Source of the DNA: an uncultured Clostridia bacterium
GTDB taxonomy: Bacteria > Bacillota > Clostridia > Christensenellales > Aristaeellaceae
Length of the DNA stretch: 64,000 bases
Direction of reading: 5' to 3'
NCBI GenBank assembly: GCA_947166385.1
Contig: CAMVEB010000001.1
Coordinates: forward strand, 186,001 to 250,000
Made by a program: the position numbers and the translations under genes. Each line of letters begins with the position of its first letter. Position 1 is the stretch's first letter. Below the pieces are notes generated by a model. That model saw nothing but the letters and a program-made list of their open reading frames with translations, did no database searches and was not told the origin of the DNA. Of the stretch, positions 25,555 to 33,828 are shown in pieces.

Positions 25555-27841
25555 GCTTTTTACGTCTCCCGGATGAGGTAAATATCCTTGTCAGCCAGTA
25601 TTTGATTCTGGCGTTCCTGCTCATTTCGCCTTTGATCATGAGCGCTGTATCGCGCATCAGTCCCGTATCTGTCTCCAACGGTTCCGCCCTGGAGTACCGG
25701 ATCAGGGACAGGCATTCCCCTGCCGGATTCAGGCTCTCGCTGAAGAATCTTGTACTGTCTGCTCTTCTTGCAAAAGCCATCGGTGTTTCCCCGTTTCTGC
25801 GAACGATGTTTTCCGCCCGCAGCAGGGTGATGATCTCGCCTGTCCAGATATCGAAACGCTCTTCTTCCGTTTTCGCGTGATGTTCCCGGTAAACCGGGGA
25901 AGTGATCCTGCATCGGATCGCCAGTGCAGCTGCCAAAGCTGCTGCCAGCAGCCACCACCAGGGAAACTGTCCTGTCGGTCTGCTGTCCTGTCGGTTTTCC
26001 TCTTCCGGAGGCGTCTGCCGGGAGTCAGGATTGTCTTCCGGTTCCTCCGGTTCCCCCGTCGGTTCTTCTGTCGGTTCCGGTGTGGGTGCTTCCTGCTGCG
26101 GATCCTCTGTTTCCTCGGGATCCTTCCCTTCCGGTTCCGGACTGGGGGCAGGCCTTTCCGGGTCCGGAGTCGGTGTCTGCTCGTTCTGCGCCGGCGGCGG
26201 ATTGTTTCCGGATTGTCCCCCGCCGCGTCGTCCCGGTGTTGCGTCGAAGGTCAGCCACCCGAATCCTTTGAAGTAGACTTCGGTCCATGCATGGGCATCC
26301 CTGCCGGTCACCACCGCTTCCCCCCGTTCATCGGGTTCCGCCAGGTAGCCTTCCACATATCGTGCCGGCAGGCCGGCCAGGCGGCATAGCACCGTCATGG
26401 CGGAAGCAAAGTAGGTACAGTATCCTTTTTTGGTGTCCAGCAGAAAGGATGTCACAAAGTCAACGTTCTCCGGATGCTCGCCGACATCCATCGTATACCT
26501 GAAATTGCGCGCCAGATAATTCTGGATCGCCAGCGCCTTATCAAAAGGCGACTCTGCCACGCCGGTCACTTCCCGGGCGAGATCGGCCACCGGCCTTTCA
26601 ATGTGCGCGGGCAGTTCTGAATATGTGTTCACAACGGTCTGCCACCGTGGATCGTCCAGGGACCCGCAGATATCCGTCAGCGTTCCGATTCCCGGATCCG
26701 TGGAGTTGAACAGAGGGGCTCTGACTTCATAGGTGTCCCCGGCCTGCAGGTTCCGTGTAATAAAGATTTCAGAGGAATTGGAGAAATACGGAACGGTTTC
26801 CCCGCCGGGAATCAGTTCCCTGACTCGTTGCGGAACAAAAAGGGTCGAAGCGCTGTCCGTCAGCATCCGAACGGAAACTGTTACCGGGTCGCTCAATGAA
26901 TTCTGTACGCCGGCCGGCGGCAGATCCTGGTCGAACAGCCGGGTTCTCAGGTCGTCCATCCGTCGGGACTGCCACAGGTAGCGCCGTCCCCCGGTTGTAT
27001 TCTTCCATCCGTGTCCGTCGTACCGGTTGTAGATGCTCCCGCGCAGATAAACTGCTTTCGGTGAGGATACCTGCATCACCGGATGTTCGGAAGGATTCGG
27101 TTTCCCGCCCAGCTGATCCGGTCCCTGCGGAGAATATCCCTCCGAATACAGGGAAAACACATCCCTTGCTTCCGTAAAAAACAGCCTGTCCAGGATGGCC
27201 TGCCGGATCTCATCCGCTTTCTCTTTCAGCGGTTGCCATGTCATACCGCTGCCGGTGATCAGGAATGCCGCTGTCACAATGCAGGCTGCCCATGGCAGGA
27301 TTCGGATCGGGGATGTCGATTCAAACCGGCTCACCATCAGCAGAGCAAGCCCTGCAGTCAGTGCCGGCAGCATCCAGGGAATCAGTTGTGTCTGGTCTGT
27401 CAGCCAGATACTCATCCCTGTCGCTGCGCACATCAGAAGAGCCGGAATACAGGTAGCTTTTCGCAGCGCGGCAAAACAGCTGATCAGTGTAACGGCCGCG
27501 GTGATGATCTCCGCTGCGGATTGTCCTGCCAGTGGAATGGCAGTCCTGATCCCTTTCATTCGAAGGCTCACAGCCAGGCCTGTATCGGAGAGCATCCTTC
27601 CTCCGTCTCCGCCGAGAATCCATGCTCCCAGTCCGATCAGAACCACGCAGCCTGCGGTTGCTGCGGCTATCCGGTGTAAAGAAACTGCCTCAAACAGGAT
27701 GATGATTCCGATCATAAGCGGAATCACGCTGGCAGAAAGAAGGCTCTCGTCCAGCACGCCGAGCAGGGGCATGACAATCCCGAATGACAGCAGAAAGGCC
27801 ATCAGCGCGTGCCGGAGTCTTTCCGGTATTTTTTCTTTCAT
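25544..27841 (-). CDS. Transglutaminase-like membrane protein (TgpA family)
   Basis: A 765-residue protein. Residues ~1-215 form six or so membrane segments (FLLSFGIVMPLLGVL onward). The external part holds a transglutaminase/protease-like core with the triad in GYCTYFASAMTVLCR (Cys, near 460), DAHAWTEVYFK (His, near 505) and LTFDATPG (Asp). A Pro/Glu/Thr-rich linker (about 540-620) leads to a final membrane segment (WWWLLAAALAAALAI) and a DUF4129-like cytoplasmic tail (RRNGETPMAFARRAD). It sits just downstream of DUF58 and MoxR genes, a conserved trio found in many bacteria and thought to act in envelope protein processing. The true reaction is unproven. Confidence 0.88.
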   Translation of the reverse strand: MKEKIPERLRHALMAFLLSFGIVMPLLGVLDESLLSASVIPLMIGIIILFEAVSLHRIAAATAGCVVLIGLGAWILGGDGGRMLSDTGLAVSLRMKGIRTAIPLAGQSAAEIITAAVTLISCFAALRKATCIPALLMCAATGMSIWLTDQTQLIPWMLPALTAGLALLMVSRFESTSPIRILPWAACIVTAAFLITGSGMTWQPLKEKADEIRQAILDRLFFTEARDVFSLYSEGYSPQGPDQLGGKPNPSEHPVMQVSSPKAVYLRGSIYNRYDGHGWKNTTGGRRYLWQSRRMDDLRTRLFDQDLPPAGVQNSLSDPVTVSVRMLTDSASTLFVPQRVRELIPGGETVPYFSNSSEIFITRNLQAGDTYEVRAPLFNSTDPGIGTLTDICGSLDDPRWQTVVNTYSELPAHIERPVADLAREVTGVAESPFDKALAIQNYLARNFRYTMDVGEHPENVDFVTSFLLDTKKGYCTYFASAMTVLCRLAGLPARYVEGYLAEPDERGEAVVTGRDAHAWTEVYFKGFGWLTFDATPGRRGGGQSGNNPPPAQNEQTPTPDPERPAPSPEPEGKDPEETEDPQQEAPTPEPTEEPTGEPEEPEDNPDSRQTPPEEENRQDSRPTGQFPWWWLLAAALAAALAIRCRITSPVYREHHAKTEEERFDIWTGEIITLLRAENIVRRNGETPMAFARRADSTRFFSESLNPAGECLSLIRYSRAEPLETDTGLMRDTALMIKGEMSRNARIKYWLTRIFTSSGRRKKLVK

Positions 27842-27881
27842 TTGTCGCCCCTCCTTTCTGCGGTGATTCCGGCATCTGCTT

Positions 27882-29039
27882 TTACTGTGCCGTGTCCGGT
27901 GTCACATATGCCACTTCCATGCCCGCCTGGCGGACCCTGTCAATCAGGGGAATGATGTTGACGTCATCCGGTGCGAACGTGACCAGGTACAGCCGGATAT
28001 TCGGCCCCATTCGGTGCATCCTGTTCAGCATGTCCACCGTGTTGCCGTTCAGTCTTGCTGTCACCACTGCAATCGCCCCGACCTTCCGCAACCGTCTGCT
28101 TTCCATCATGAGGATGCGTTCAAACCGTTCCGTAGCGGAAAAATCAACCCGGATCAGCGAATCAAAAGCAAGAGGGATGCCCATTCTGTCATCCACGTCT
28201 GTCGGATAATTTCCGGTCAGCGGCATTCGAACCGTATGATCTCTCCGGATCTGGTCGGAAAAAAGCGACGCTGCCGTTTCCAGCAGGGCATCCTGCAGGT
28301 CTGCCTCTGCCTGGCTGTGTCCCCAGGAAGGCGGTCTCGAACAGTCCAGCAGGATCAGTACCTCCTGCAGAACCGGTTCGTCAAATTTGCGCACCATCAG
28401 TTCTCCCTTTCGCAGGGACAGCTTCCAGTGGATTTTTTTCATCGCGTCCCCCGGCTGATAACTCCGGATGTCTGATGGGGCGTTCAGATCTTCGGTGGCC
28501 AGTGCCATCAGTTCGCTGCCCGGATCGCCCGGAGCCATGATCAGGGGATCTGTATCAAATGTCTTCGGCAATACCGTCAGAGAGTACTCCGTTTCCGGCG
28601 GAATGATTTTCCGTTGAAACAAGCCCAGCAGGTCTTCCACCGTACAGCTTCGGATACCGGAAGAGTATACGCCGACATGGGCGGCATGCAGAGGCATTTT
28701 CAGTGTCTGCGTCCTGCCCGGAAGGTTTTTCAGCCGGATCTCCCTTCGTCCGTCCCCGGTCAGCGTTGCCAGTTCCAGTTTTACCGGAGCAATCGGAATC
28801 CACCCCAGATGTTTCACCTGCAGCTGCAGGAATACGTCGTCTCCCCGGTATACCGTCTGTTCCGGAATCCCGGCGGAGATCCGCATGGTGGCAGACGCCC
28901 ACAGCACACCAGCCAGGCTCATCGCCGTCGTCAGCAGCACAAGCATCGCCAGCAGGAACAGCAGCGGATTCCCTGTGGCCAGCGCTGCCGTCATCAGGGC
29001 AGCAAACAAGGCGGAAGGAATCATCACATGGCATCTCAT
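27882..29039 (-). CDS. DUF58 (vWA-like) domain protein
   Basis: A 385-residue protein with two N-terminal membrane segments (FAALMTAALATGNPLLFLLA, near 10-45), a beta-rich region, and the DUF58 signature IRSYQPGDAMKKIHWKLS near residue 195 followed by a vWA-like core (EVLILLDCSRPP), whose DxSxx is the metal-site remnant. DUF58 proteins act with MoxR ATPases in poorly understood assembly or proteolysis pathways. Its ATG overlaps the moxR stop by 4 bases, and the transglutaminase gene follows 40 bases later. Confidence 0.88.
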   Translation of the reverse strand: MRCHVMIPSALFAALMTAALATGNPLLFLLAMLVLLTTAMSLAGVLWASATMRISAGIPEQTVYRGDDVFLQLQVKHLGWIPIAPVKLELATLTGDGRREIRLKNLPGRTQTLKMPLHAAHVGVYSSGIRSCTVEDLLGLFQRKIIPPETEYSLTVLPKTFDTDPLIMAPGDPGSELMALATEDLNAPSDIRSYQPGDAMKKIHWKLSLRKGELMVRKFDEPVLQEVLILLDCSRPPSWGHSQAEADLQDALLETAASLFSDQIRRDHTVRMPLTGNYPTDVDDRMGIPLAFDSLIRVDFSATERFERILMMESRRLRKVGAIAVVTARLNGNTVDMLNRMHRMGPNIRLYLVTFAPDDVNIIPLIDRVRQAGMEVAYVTPDTAQ

Positions 29040-29986
29040 AGTTTTACGGGAACCGCCGTGTTCTGCAGAATCGTCAGCAGAATCTGCTCTGCCTGAATTC
29101 CTTTCATCTTGGCATCCGGAGACATCACCATCCGGTGTGCCAGTACGGGCAGGAACATGTGCTGTACATCCTCCGGCAGGACAAAGTCCCGGTCATCCAG
29201 CAAGGCGCATGCCTGTCCGCCCCGGATCAGCGCGATAGCGGCCCGCGTGGAGGCTCCCAGAGAAAATGCCGGATCTGTTCGGGTCGCTGCTGCCAGTGTT
29301 GCTACGTAGGAGCGGACTTCCGGCGAGCAGTAAACCCGGGTAACCTGTTCCTGCATTTCCAGGATGTCCTGTGCGGTGCATACCGGTTCAATTGTCGCCA
29401 TCGGAGTCACCGTTCCGGAATAGCGTTCCAGCACGTCCATCTCCTGCTCCACAGTCGGATATCCAATGGAAATCCGCAGGAAAAAGCGGTCCACCTGTGC
29501 TTCGGGCAGCGGATAGGTGCCGACAAATTCTCCCGGGTTCTGGGTCGCCAGCACAATAAAGGGCTTCGGCAGCGGATGGGTAATCCCGTCTACCGTCACC
29601 TGGTGTTCTTCCATGACTTCCAGCAGGGCGGACTGTGTTTTCGGGCTGGTTCGGTTGATTTCATCCGCCAGCACGATCTGGCTCATCACTGCGCCTTCCT
29701 TGTATTCCATTTCTCCGGTTTTAAAGTTCACCAGCGTGAATCCTGTCACATCGGAGGGCATCAGATCCGGTGTAAACTGAATCCGGCGGAAGGAACAGTC
29801 AAGTGATCGTGCCATGGCGCTGGCCAGGGTGGTTTTTCCGACCCCCGGAACATCTTCAATCAACACATGTCCCTTGCACAGCAGAGCGATCAGCGCGTAT
29901 TCCACCGCCTCTTCTTTTCCGACGACAGCTTTGCCGATATTCTGCTGGAGGGAGAGGATCATCCGGCCTGGATGCAGCATACACAA
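29036..29986 (-). CDS. MoxR family AAA+ ATPase
   Basis: A 316-residue AAA+ chaperone-like ATPase. Walker A is GVPGVGKTTLASAMA near residue 48, Walker B is IVLADEINRTSPKTQ near residue 110, and sensor 1 is FIVLATQNP near residue 143. The C-terminal lid has RASIALIR-like helices (STRAAIALIRGGQA). MoxR proteins help mature substrates of vWA partners such as the DUF58 protein encoded next. The GGAGG site 10 bases upstream supports this ATG, although an internal Met at residue 9 is possible. The promoter overlaps that of the divergent acpS. Confidence 0.92.
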   Translation of the reverse strand: MCMLHPGRMILSLQQNIGKAVVGKEEAVEYALIALLCKGHVLIEDVPGVGKTTLASAMARSLDCSFRRIQFTPDLMPSDVTGFTLVNFKTGEMEYKEGAVMSQIVLADEINRTSPKTQSALLEVMEEHQVTVDGITHPLPKPFIVLATQNPGEFVGTYPLPEAQVDRFFLRISIGYPTVEQEMDVLERYSGTVTPMATIEPVCTAQDILEMQEQVTRVYCSPEVRSYVATLAAATRTDPAFSLGASTRAAIALIRGGQACALLDDRDFVLPEDVQHMFLPVLAHRMVMSPDAKMKGIQAEQILLTILQNTAVPVKL

Positions 29987-30030
29987 AGGTCCTCCTTCTG
30001 GGTAATCGCCAGGGTTTGCTCTGACATCTT

Positions 30031-30059
30031 ATTATATCTGGAATTGATGAAAACCGCAA
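30031..30059 (-). promoter_or_regulatory. Promoter of the moxR-DUF58-tgpA operon
   Basis: Leftward TTGCGG (complement of 30054-30059), 17 bases, TATAAT (complement of 30031-30036). It interleaves with the rightward acpS promoter. Confidence 0.65.
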
Positions 30060-30072
30060 GCTGTGGTATAAT
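30044..30072 (+). promoter_or_regulatory. Promoter of acpS
   Basis: TTGATG (30044-30049), 17 bases, TATAAT (30067-30072), 67 bases upstream of the acpS ATG. Its -35 box lies between the two hexamers of the divergent moxR promoter. Confidence 0.7.
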
Positions 30073-30139
30073 CGCCACAGGCATACTACAAGCTGATGTT
30101 ATTTCAGGCCGGGGAATTTCCCCGGAGGAGGAATGCAGG

Positions 30140-30526
30140 ATGTGCAAAGGCCTTGGCCTTGATCTGTGTGAAGTGGCCCGCATGGAGAAAATGCTGGCCG
30201 ACAGTCGTTTTCTCTCCCGCTACTTTACCCCCGGTGAAATTGACTATATTCACAGCCGCGGGAAAAACGCTGCCCAGACGCTGGCCGGTCTTTTTGCCGC
30301 CCGGGAAGCATTGGCCAAGGCATTGGGCACCGGCATCGATTTTGATCTCAGGGAGGCGGAAGTATGCCATACCGATTCCGGGGCTCCCTTCTTCCGCCTT
30401 TCCGGCAGCCTGAAGGACCGCCTCGGACAAGACCGGCTTCTGCTTACGATTACTCATGACGGAGGCATCGCTGCCGCCGTCTGTCTGATTGAATCCAATC
30501 TGCAGGAAGGGGGATCTGTGTCGTGA
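30140..30526 (+). CDS. acpS: Holo-[acyl-carrier-protein] synthase
   Basis: A 128-residue transferase that moves 4'-phosphopantetheine from CoA to apo-ACP for fatty-acid synthesis. The Mg-binding Asp is in GLGLDLCEVARM at the N-terminus, and the second motif, FAAREALAKALGTG near residue 55, carries the catalytic Glu and Lys. The C-terminal LLLTITHDGGIAAAV strand is typical. I chose the ATG at 30140, with GGAGGAGG at 30124-30131; longer in-frame openings upstream run through the promoter. The last 4 bases overlap the GTG of the next gene. Confidence 0.92.
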   Translation: MCKGLGLDLCEVARMEKMLADSRFLSRYFTPGEIDYIHSRGKNAAQTLAGLFAAREALAKALGTGIDFDLREAEVCHTDSGAPFFRLSGSLKDRLGQDRLLLTITHDGGIAAAVCLIESNLQEGGSVS

Positions 30527-31254
30527 AAACCCGTATTTTTGCCCATCGTGGCGCTTCCGGTTACGCGCCGGAAAACACGCTGGAAGCTTTTGATCTGGCT
30601 GTCCGCCAGGGCGCTCATGGAGTAGAGCTGGATGTGCACATTTGCCGCAGCGGAGAGTTGGTCGTCGCCCATGATGAAACCATAGACCGTGTTTCAAACG
30701 GCTCCGGGGCCATCCGTGATCTGACGCTTTCCGAGCTGAAATCCTTTCATTTCAACCGGATGCATCCTGAATATGCGGAAGCCCGGCTTCCGCTGCTTTC
30801 CGAAGTGTTTCAGCTGCTGCGGCCAACCGGGCTGTCCATCAATATCGAGTTAAAAAACAGCGTCATCGATTATCCGCTGATGGAGCAGCGTGTGCTGGAT
30901 CTGGCCTCCCGGGAGTTTGATCTTTCCCGGATCATCTTTTCGTCCTTCAACCATTACAGCATGCTGCGCATGAAGCAGCTGGCGCCGTCCGTACCATGCG
31001 GCCTGCTTTATGAGGCTGCGCTGGTCCGTCCCTGGGAGTATGCCCGTTCTCTGGGCGTGGACGCCATCCATCCCCATTATTCTGAAGTCCTGCTGCCCGG
31101 CCATGAATGCGCTGCCGCCCATCAGGCGGGTATTCTCGTGCATACCTGGACTGTCAATACTCCCGCAGCAATGGATGCCGTTCTGCAGGAAGGCGCGGAT
31201 ATCCTGATCACCAATTATCCGGATCAGGCTTTGAACAGAGCGACCCGGGGCTGA
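30523..31254 (+). CDS. Glycerophosphodiester phosphodiesterase (GDPD family)
   Basis: A 243-residue cytoplasmic GDPD enzyme that releases sn-glycerol-3-phosphate from glycerophosphodiesters during phospholipid turnover. The catalytic elements are AHRGASGYAPENTLEAF at the N-terminus, GVELDVHICRSGELVVAHDE near residue 36 (metal-binding Glu-x-Asp and His), and INIELKN near residue 105. It starts with GTG in a GTGA overlap with acpS, so the two are coupled. The 3' end overlaps the convergent MBL gene by 31 bases. Confidence 0.9.
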   Translation: MKTRIFAHRGASGYAPENTLEAFDLAVRQGAHGVELDVHICRSGELVVAHDETIDRVSNGSGAIRDLTLSELKSFHFNRMHPEYAEARLPLLSEVFQLLRPTGLSINIELKNSVIDYPLMEQRVLDLASREFDLSRIIFSSFNHYSMLRMKQLAPSVPCGLLYEAALVRPWEYARSLGVDAIHPHYSEVLLPGHECAAAHQAGILVHTWTVNTPAAMDAVLQEGADILITNYPDQALNRATRG

Positions 31255-31868
31255 CAGGTTCTGTCCCCTTCTGTAATCCGCAGGGCCTCAATATCCCTCC
31301 GGATATCTTTCTCCGGTATTCCTTCCAGGAACACCTCCGGTCCGCTGATCGGCCATTCCGCGTTGTATCTGGTCTTGTAATGCATTGGCAGAGTGACCAG
31401 TGGCTCCAGCTGTTTCACAGTCTCCCGTGCCGTTTTCCCGTCAATCGTAAAGAACCCGCCGACCGGAATCATCAGGATATCCGGTTTTTTGAGGATTTCT
31501 GCCTGTTCCGCTGTCAGCGCGCATCCCAGATCGCCAAGGTGTACGATCCGCAGTCCTTCCGCTTCCAGCAGGAACAGCAGCGTTTCTCCGCGTTTCTTTC
31601 CCTGTACGTCGTCATGGTAGCCCTGGATCGCGGTGACCCGGATCCCGGAATTCAGGGTATAGCACCCCGCCTGTTCCACAACGGTCCGGATCCCCTCCAG
31701 GTTTTCCACCGCGTTATGGTCATGGTGTCCGTGGGATACCAGAACCGTATCGGCCTGGATTTTTGTCACGGGGTACCCGCAGCTGGCGTCATAAGGATCG
31801 GTAACAATGCGCTCGCCGCTTTCTGTAATGATCAGGAATTCCGCGTGTCCGATGTGTCTGATCAGCAT
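31224..31868 (-). CDS. MBL-fold metal-dependent hydrolase (UlaG/UPF0173-like)
   Basis: A 214-residue metallo-beta-lactamase-fold hydrolase. The metal motif HxHxDH is present as SHGHHDHNAV near residue 52, with further ligands in LGDLGCAL and LPMHYKTR. This compact form resembles the UlaG-like/UPF0173 group, where activity is known for few members; the substrate here is unknown. It overlaps the end of the 159-residue upstream gene by 7 bases, and so belongs to the leftward set reading from the SH3 surface-protein gene. Confidence 0.85.
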   Translation of the reverse strand: MLIRHIGHAEFLIITESGERIVTDPYDASCGYPVTKIQADTVLVSHGHHDHNAVENLEGIRTVVEQAGCYTLNSGIRVTAIQGYHDDVQGKKRGETLLFLLEAEGLRIVHLGDLGCALTAEQAEILKKPDILMIPVGGFFTIDGKTARETVKQLEPLVTLPMHYKTRYNAEWPISGPEVFLEGIPEKDIRRDIEALRITEGDRTCQPRVALFKA

Positions 31869-32341
31869 GTCTGCTCACCTCCTTCAAAAAATCGCAGGGA
31901 TATGTCCGGCAGAGGTTCTCCCTTCCGCATTGCCTCTGCCCATTCCCGGTGAAGCTGTGCGCAAACCTTTTCATAGGCTTCCGGGCCTTCTTCTCCGGCT
32001 TTGATCAGCATCCGTCTCTCCCGTTCGGATCTGCCGCTTCCCGGATGACGTCTCAGCAGGCTCGCGCAGCAGTGCGCCTCCGGTCCGGTCTGTCCAGGTT
32101 CTCCGCCGTCTGGTGGTTCAGAACACTCCCGGTCCAGCTGGATCCATCCTGCCGCTGTTTCCGTCCGCCATCCGTTCGCAGCCGCTGTTTGCAGGAACAG
32201 CTCAACCGCTTTGGTATCTGCTGCCCCCGGCAGGTCTGTCGCGTACAGGAATTCTTCCCTCTGGCTCCTGCGCAGCGCGGCCGGTCGCCAGCAGGGCACA
32301 TTTCTGAGCATCTCCTGAATTTCCCGGCGCAGCTTATTCAC
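31862..32341 (-). CDS. Hypothetical protein
   Basis: A 159-residue cytoplasmic protein without a motif I recognise. It has a basic N-terminus, the middle reads like a small mixed alpha/beta domain (AVELFLQTAAANGWRTETAAGWIQLD), and there are three Cys including CC near residue 90. It overlaps capA by 8 bases upstream and the MBL gene by 7 bases downstream; such tight packing supports that it is real and co-translated. No function is proposed. Confidence 0.65.
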   Translation of the reverse strand: MNKLRREIQEMLRNVPCWRPAALRRSQREEFLYATDLPGAADTKAVELFLQTAAANGWRTETAAGWIQLDRECSEPPDGGEPGQTGPEAHCCASLLRRHPGSGRSERERRMLIKAGEEGPEAYEKVCAQLHREWAEAMRKGEPLPDISLRFFEGGEQTC

Positions 32342-33611
32342 CGTACGCCTCCCGCATTCCGGTTCCCTGCATCGTGTCCCGCACGATCCCCGCCGCCTTT
32401 TCCATGATTTTCTGCTGCTCGCTGTCCATGCCGTCCGGCACTTCGCCGCAGGCCATGCACCGGTAGTAATACCGTCCGTCCTGCTTGAATTTCCAGGTAT
32501 ACAGCGGTGTGTAGGTCATTTCATGAATCCCTGCTTTCCCATCCTCCGAAGCGCGGATCGTAATGTGAATCAGCATTCCTGCCAGTCTTCCGGCGCTGTT
32601 CCGGTTGGCGCTCAGCAGTGTTCCCAGACTCCAGAAACAGGGAACTTTCTGCCCGGTTCCTGCCGCTGTCAGTTCTTCCATGGTCTGGACTGTTCTGCTT
32701 CCGTTTCCGATGATCAGGTCAGCTCCTGCGTCGGCAATCTGCTGCGCCAGCGTCCGCTGCGCCCGGTCCACGGCTTTGCCGCTTTTCCCCCAGTTAATCA
32801 GGATGATGACAGCCTGTGCACCCTTTTCACGGGCTTTCCCGATATCGGCAGCGATCTGATCCGCGTCCGCTTCGGGAATCCGTCCGTTATCTCCGTTTTT
32901 GATCATGGTTTTCCGTGTTGCCGCTGGGATCGTATCAGTATATTGCATGATGGCAACCCGGATGCCGTTCATCTCGCGGATCAGCACCTGTTCACCGTTT
33001 TCATCCAGGATGCCCAGTGGCAGGATGCCGCGTTCGTTCAGGGCATTCCGGGTGGACAGGATTCCGCTGGCTTCCAGCGCATATGCTTTCGAAAATCCGC
33101 AGGCCGCCGCGTTGAATCCCGCGCTGCTCAGCATCAGCGCCGTTTCCCGCGAGGCGACCGTATCCGTCTTCTTTGCCTCGTCGCTCAGCACGTTTTCAAG
33201 GAAAGCAACATTCAGATTGGCCTTCAGTTGCTTTTTCAGCATCATCATGATATCTGAAATATCGTAGATTTTCATGTCGGAGATGTAGCTGTTTTTCCGT
33301 ACTTCCCCTTCAACGGCGGCAATCCCGCTGAACGTGATCGTGCATTCCGTCTCTGTTGTCTTCGTTTTTCCGCTTTTCGCTGCCGTCACGGCAGCAGGTC
33401 GACTGCTCTCTGCCGCCTGCTCTTCCGTCTGTTCTTTCGGCCCTTCGTACCGGTCATTCAGCACTACGGTCCCCGGCCTCAGCCGGCTCAGATCCACCTT
33501 TGCGCCGGAGGAAAGGCGGATCAGGACCAGTGCGCTCCCGGCCAGTACCAGGCATGTCAGTGTGATCATGAACACCGAACCGAAAGACCATTTTTTCCCA
33601 TCGTTTTTCAT
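32334..33611 (-). CDS. CapA-family (poly-gamma-glutamate synthesis type) membrane-anchored protein
   Basis: About 425 residues. An N-terminal anchor (SVFMITLTCLVLAGSALVLI) is followed by an Ala/Thr/Lys linker and a CapA-like metallophosphatase-fold domain: ITFSGIAAVEGEV where most CapA proteins have GDxxx, DTVASRETALMLSSAGFN, ALEASGILSTRNALNERGI, VIILINWGKSG, ADLIIGNGSRTVQ, and FWSLGTLL. Several usual metal ligands are replaced (FSGIAAVEG for the GDxM motif, NWG for HWG, GNGS for GHGH), so catalysis is doubtful. I chose ATG 33611 with AAGGAGG 11 bases upstream. Confidence 0.75.
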   Translation of the reverse strand: MKNDGKKWSFGSVFMITLTCLVLAGSALVLIRLSSGAKVDLSRLRPGTVVLNDRYEGPKEQTEEQAAESSRPAAVTAAKSGKTKTTETECTITFSGIAAVEGEVRKNSYISDMKIYDISDIMMMLKKQLKANLNVAFLENVLSDEAKKTDTVASRETALMLSSAGFNAAACGFSKAYALEASGILSTRNALNERGILPLGILDENGEQVLIREMNGIRVAIMQYTDTIPAATRKTMIKNGDNGRIPEADADQIAADIGKAREKGAQAVIILINWGKSGKAVDRAQRTLAQQIADAGADLIIGNGSRTVQTMEELTAAGTGQKVPCFWSLGTLLSANRNSAGRLAGMLIHITIRASEDGKAGIHEMTYTPLYTWKFKQDGRYYYRCMACGEVPDGMDSEQQKIMEKAAGIVRDTMQGTGMREAYGE

Positions 33612-33662
33612 CGCCGGATCCGCCTCCTTCCCATTCTTTGTTTTCGGGCATGACCTCAAACA

Positions 33663-33688
33663 GCGCAGCCGGGTTCTCCCGGCTGCGC
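33663..33688. terminator. Hairpin between the small membrane protein and capA
   Basis: A perfect 11-bp GC-rich stem (33663-33673 with 33678-33688) with a 4-base loop. Leftward it is followed only by TGTTTG, so it may act as a partial terminator or mRNA stabiliser rather than a full stop. Confidence 0.45.
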
Positions 33689-33702
33689 CGTGTTGATTTG
33701 GT

Positions 33703-33828
33703 TTACTGACCCTGGCCCAGAATCATCGCGATAACGACGGAAATCGCCATCACGCCGGCCACAACCAGCGCCCCGATACGGATCATTTTCTGCTTCTTCT
33801 CAGCTTTATTCTGCGCATGCTTTGTCAT
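33703..33828 (-). CDS. Small single-pass membrane protein, 41 residues
   Basis: A short open frame reading MTKHAQNKAEKKQK, then a hydrophobic helix (IGALVVAGVMAISVVIAMIL) and GQGQ before a TAA. The start ATG overlaps the TGA of the giant SH3 protein gene in an ATGA arrangement (33825-33828), the classic sign of translational coupling. The positively charged N-terminus predicts that it stays inside. Size, charge and coupling suggest a partner of the large surface protein; this is inference from position only. It is too short for ordinary ORF cut-offs. Confidence 0.7.
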   Translation of the reverse strand: MTKHAQNKAEKKQKMIRIGALVVAGVMAISVVIAMILGQGQ

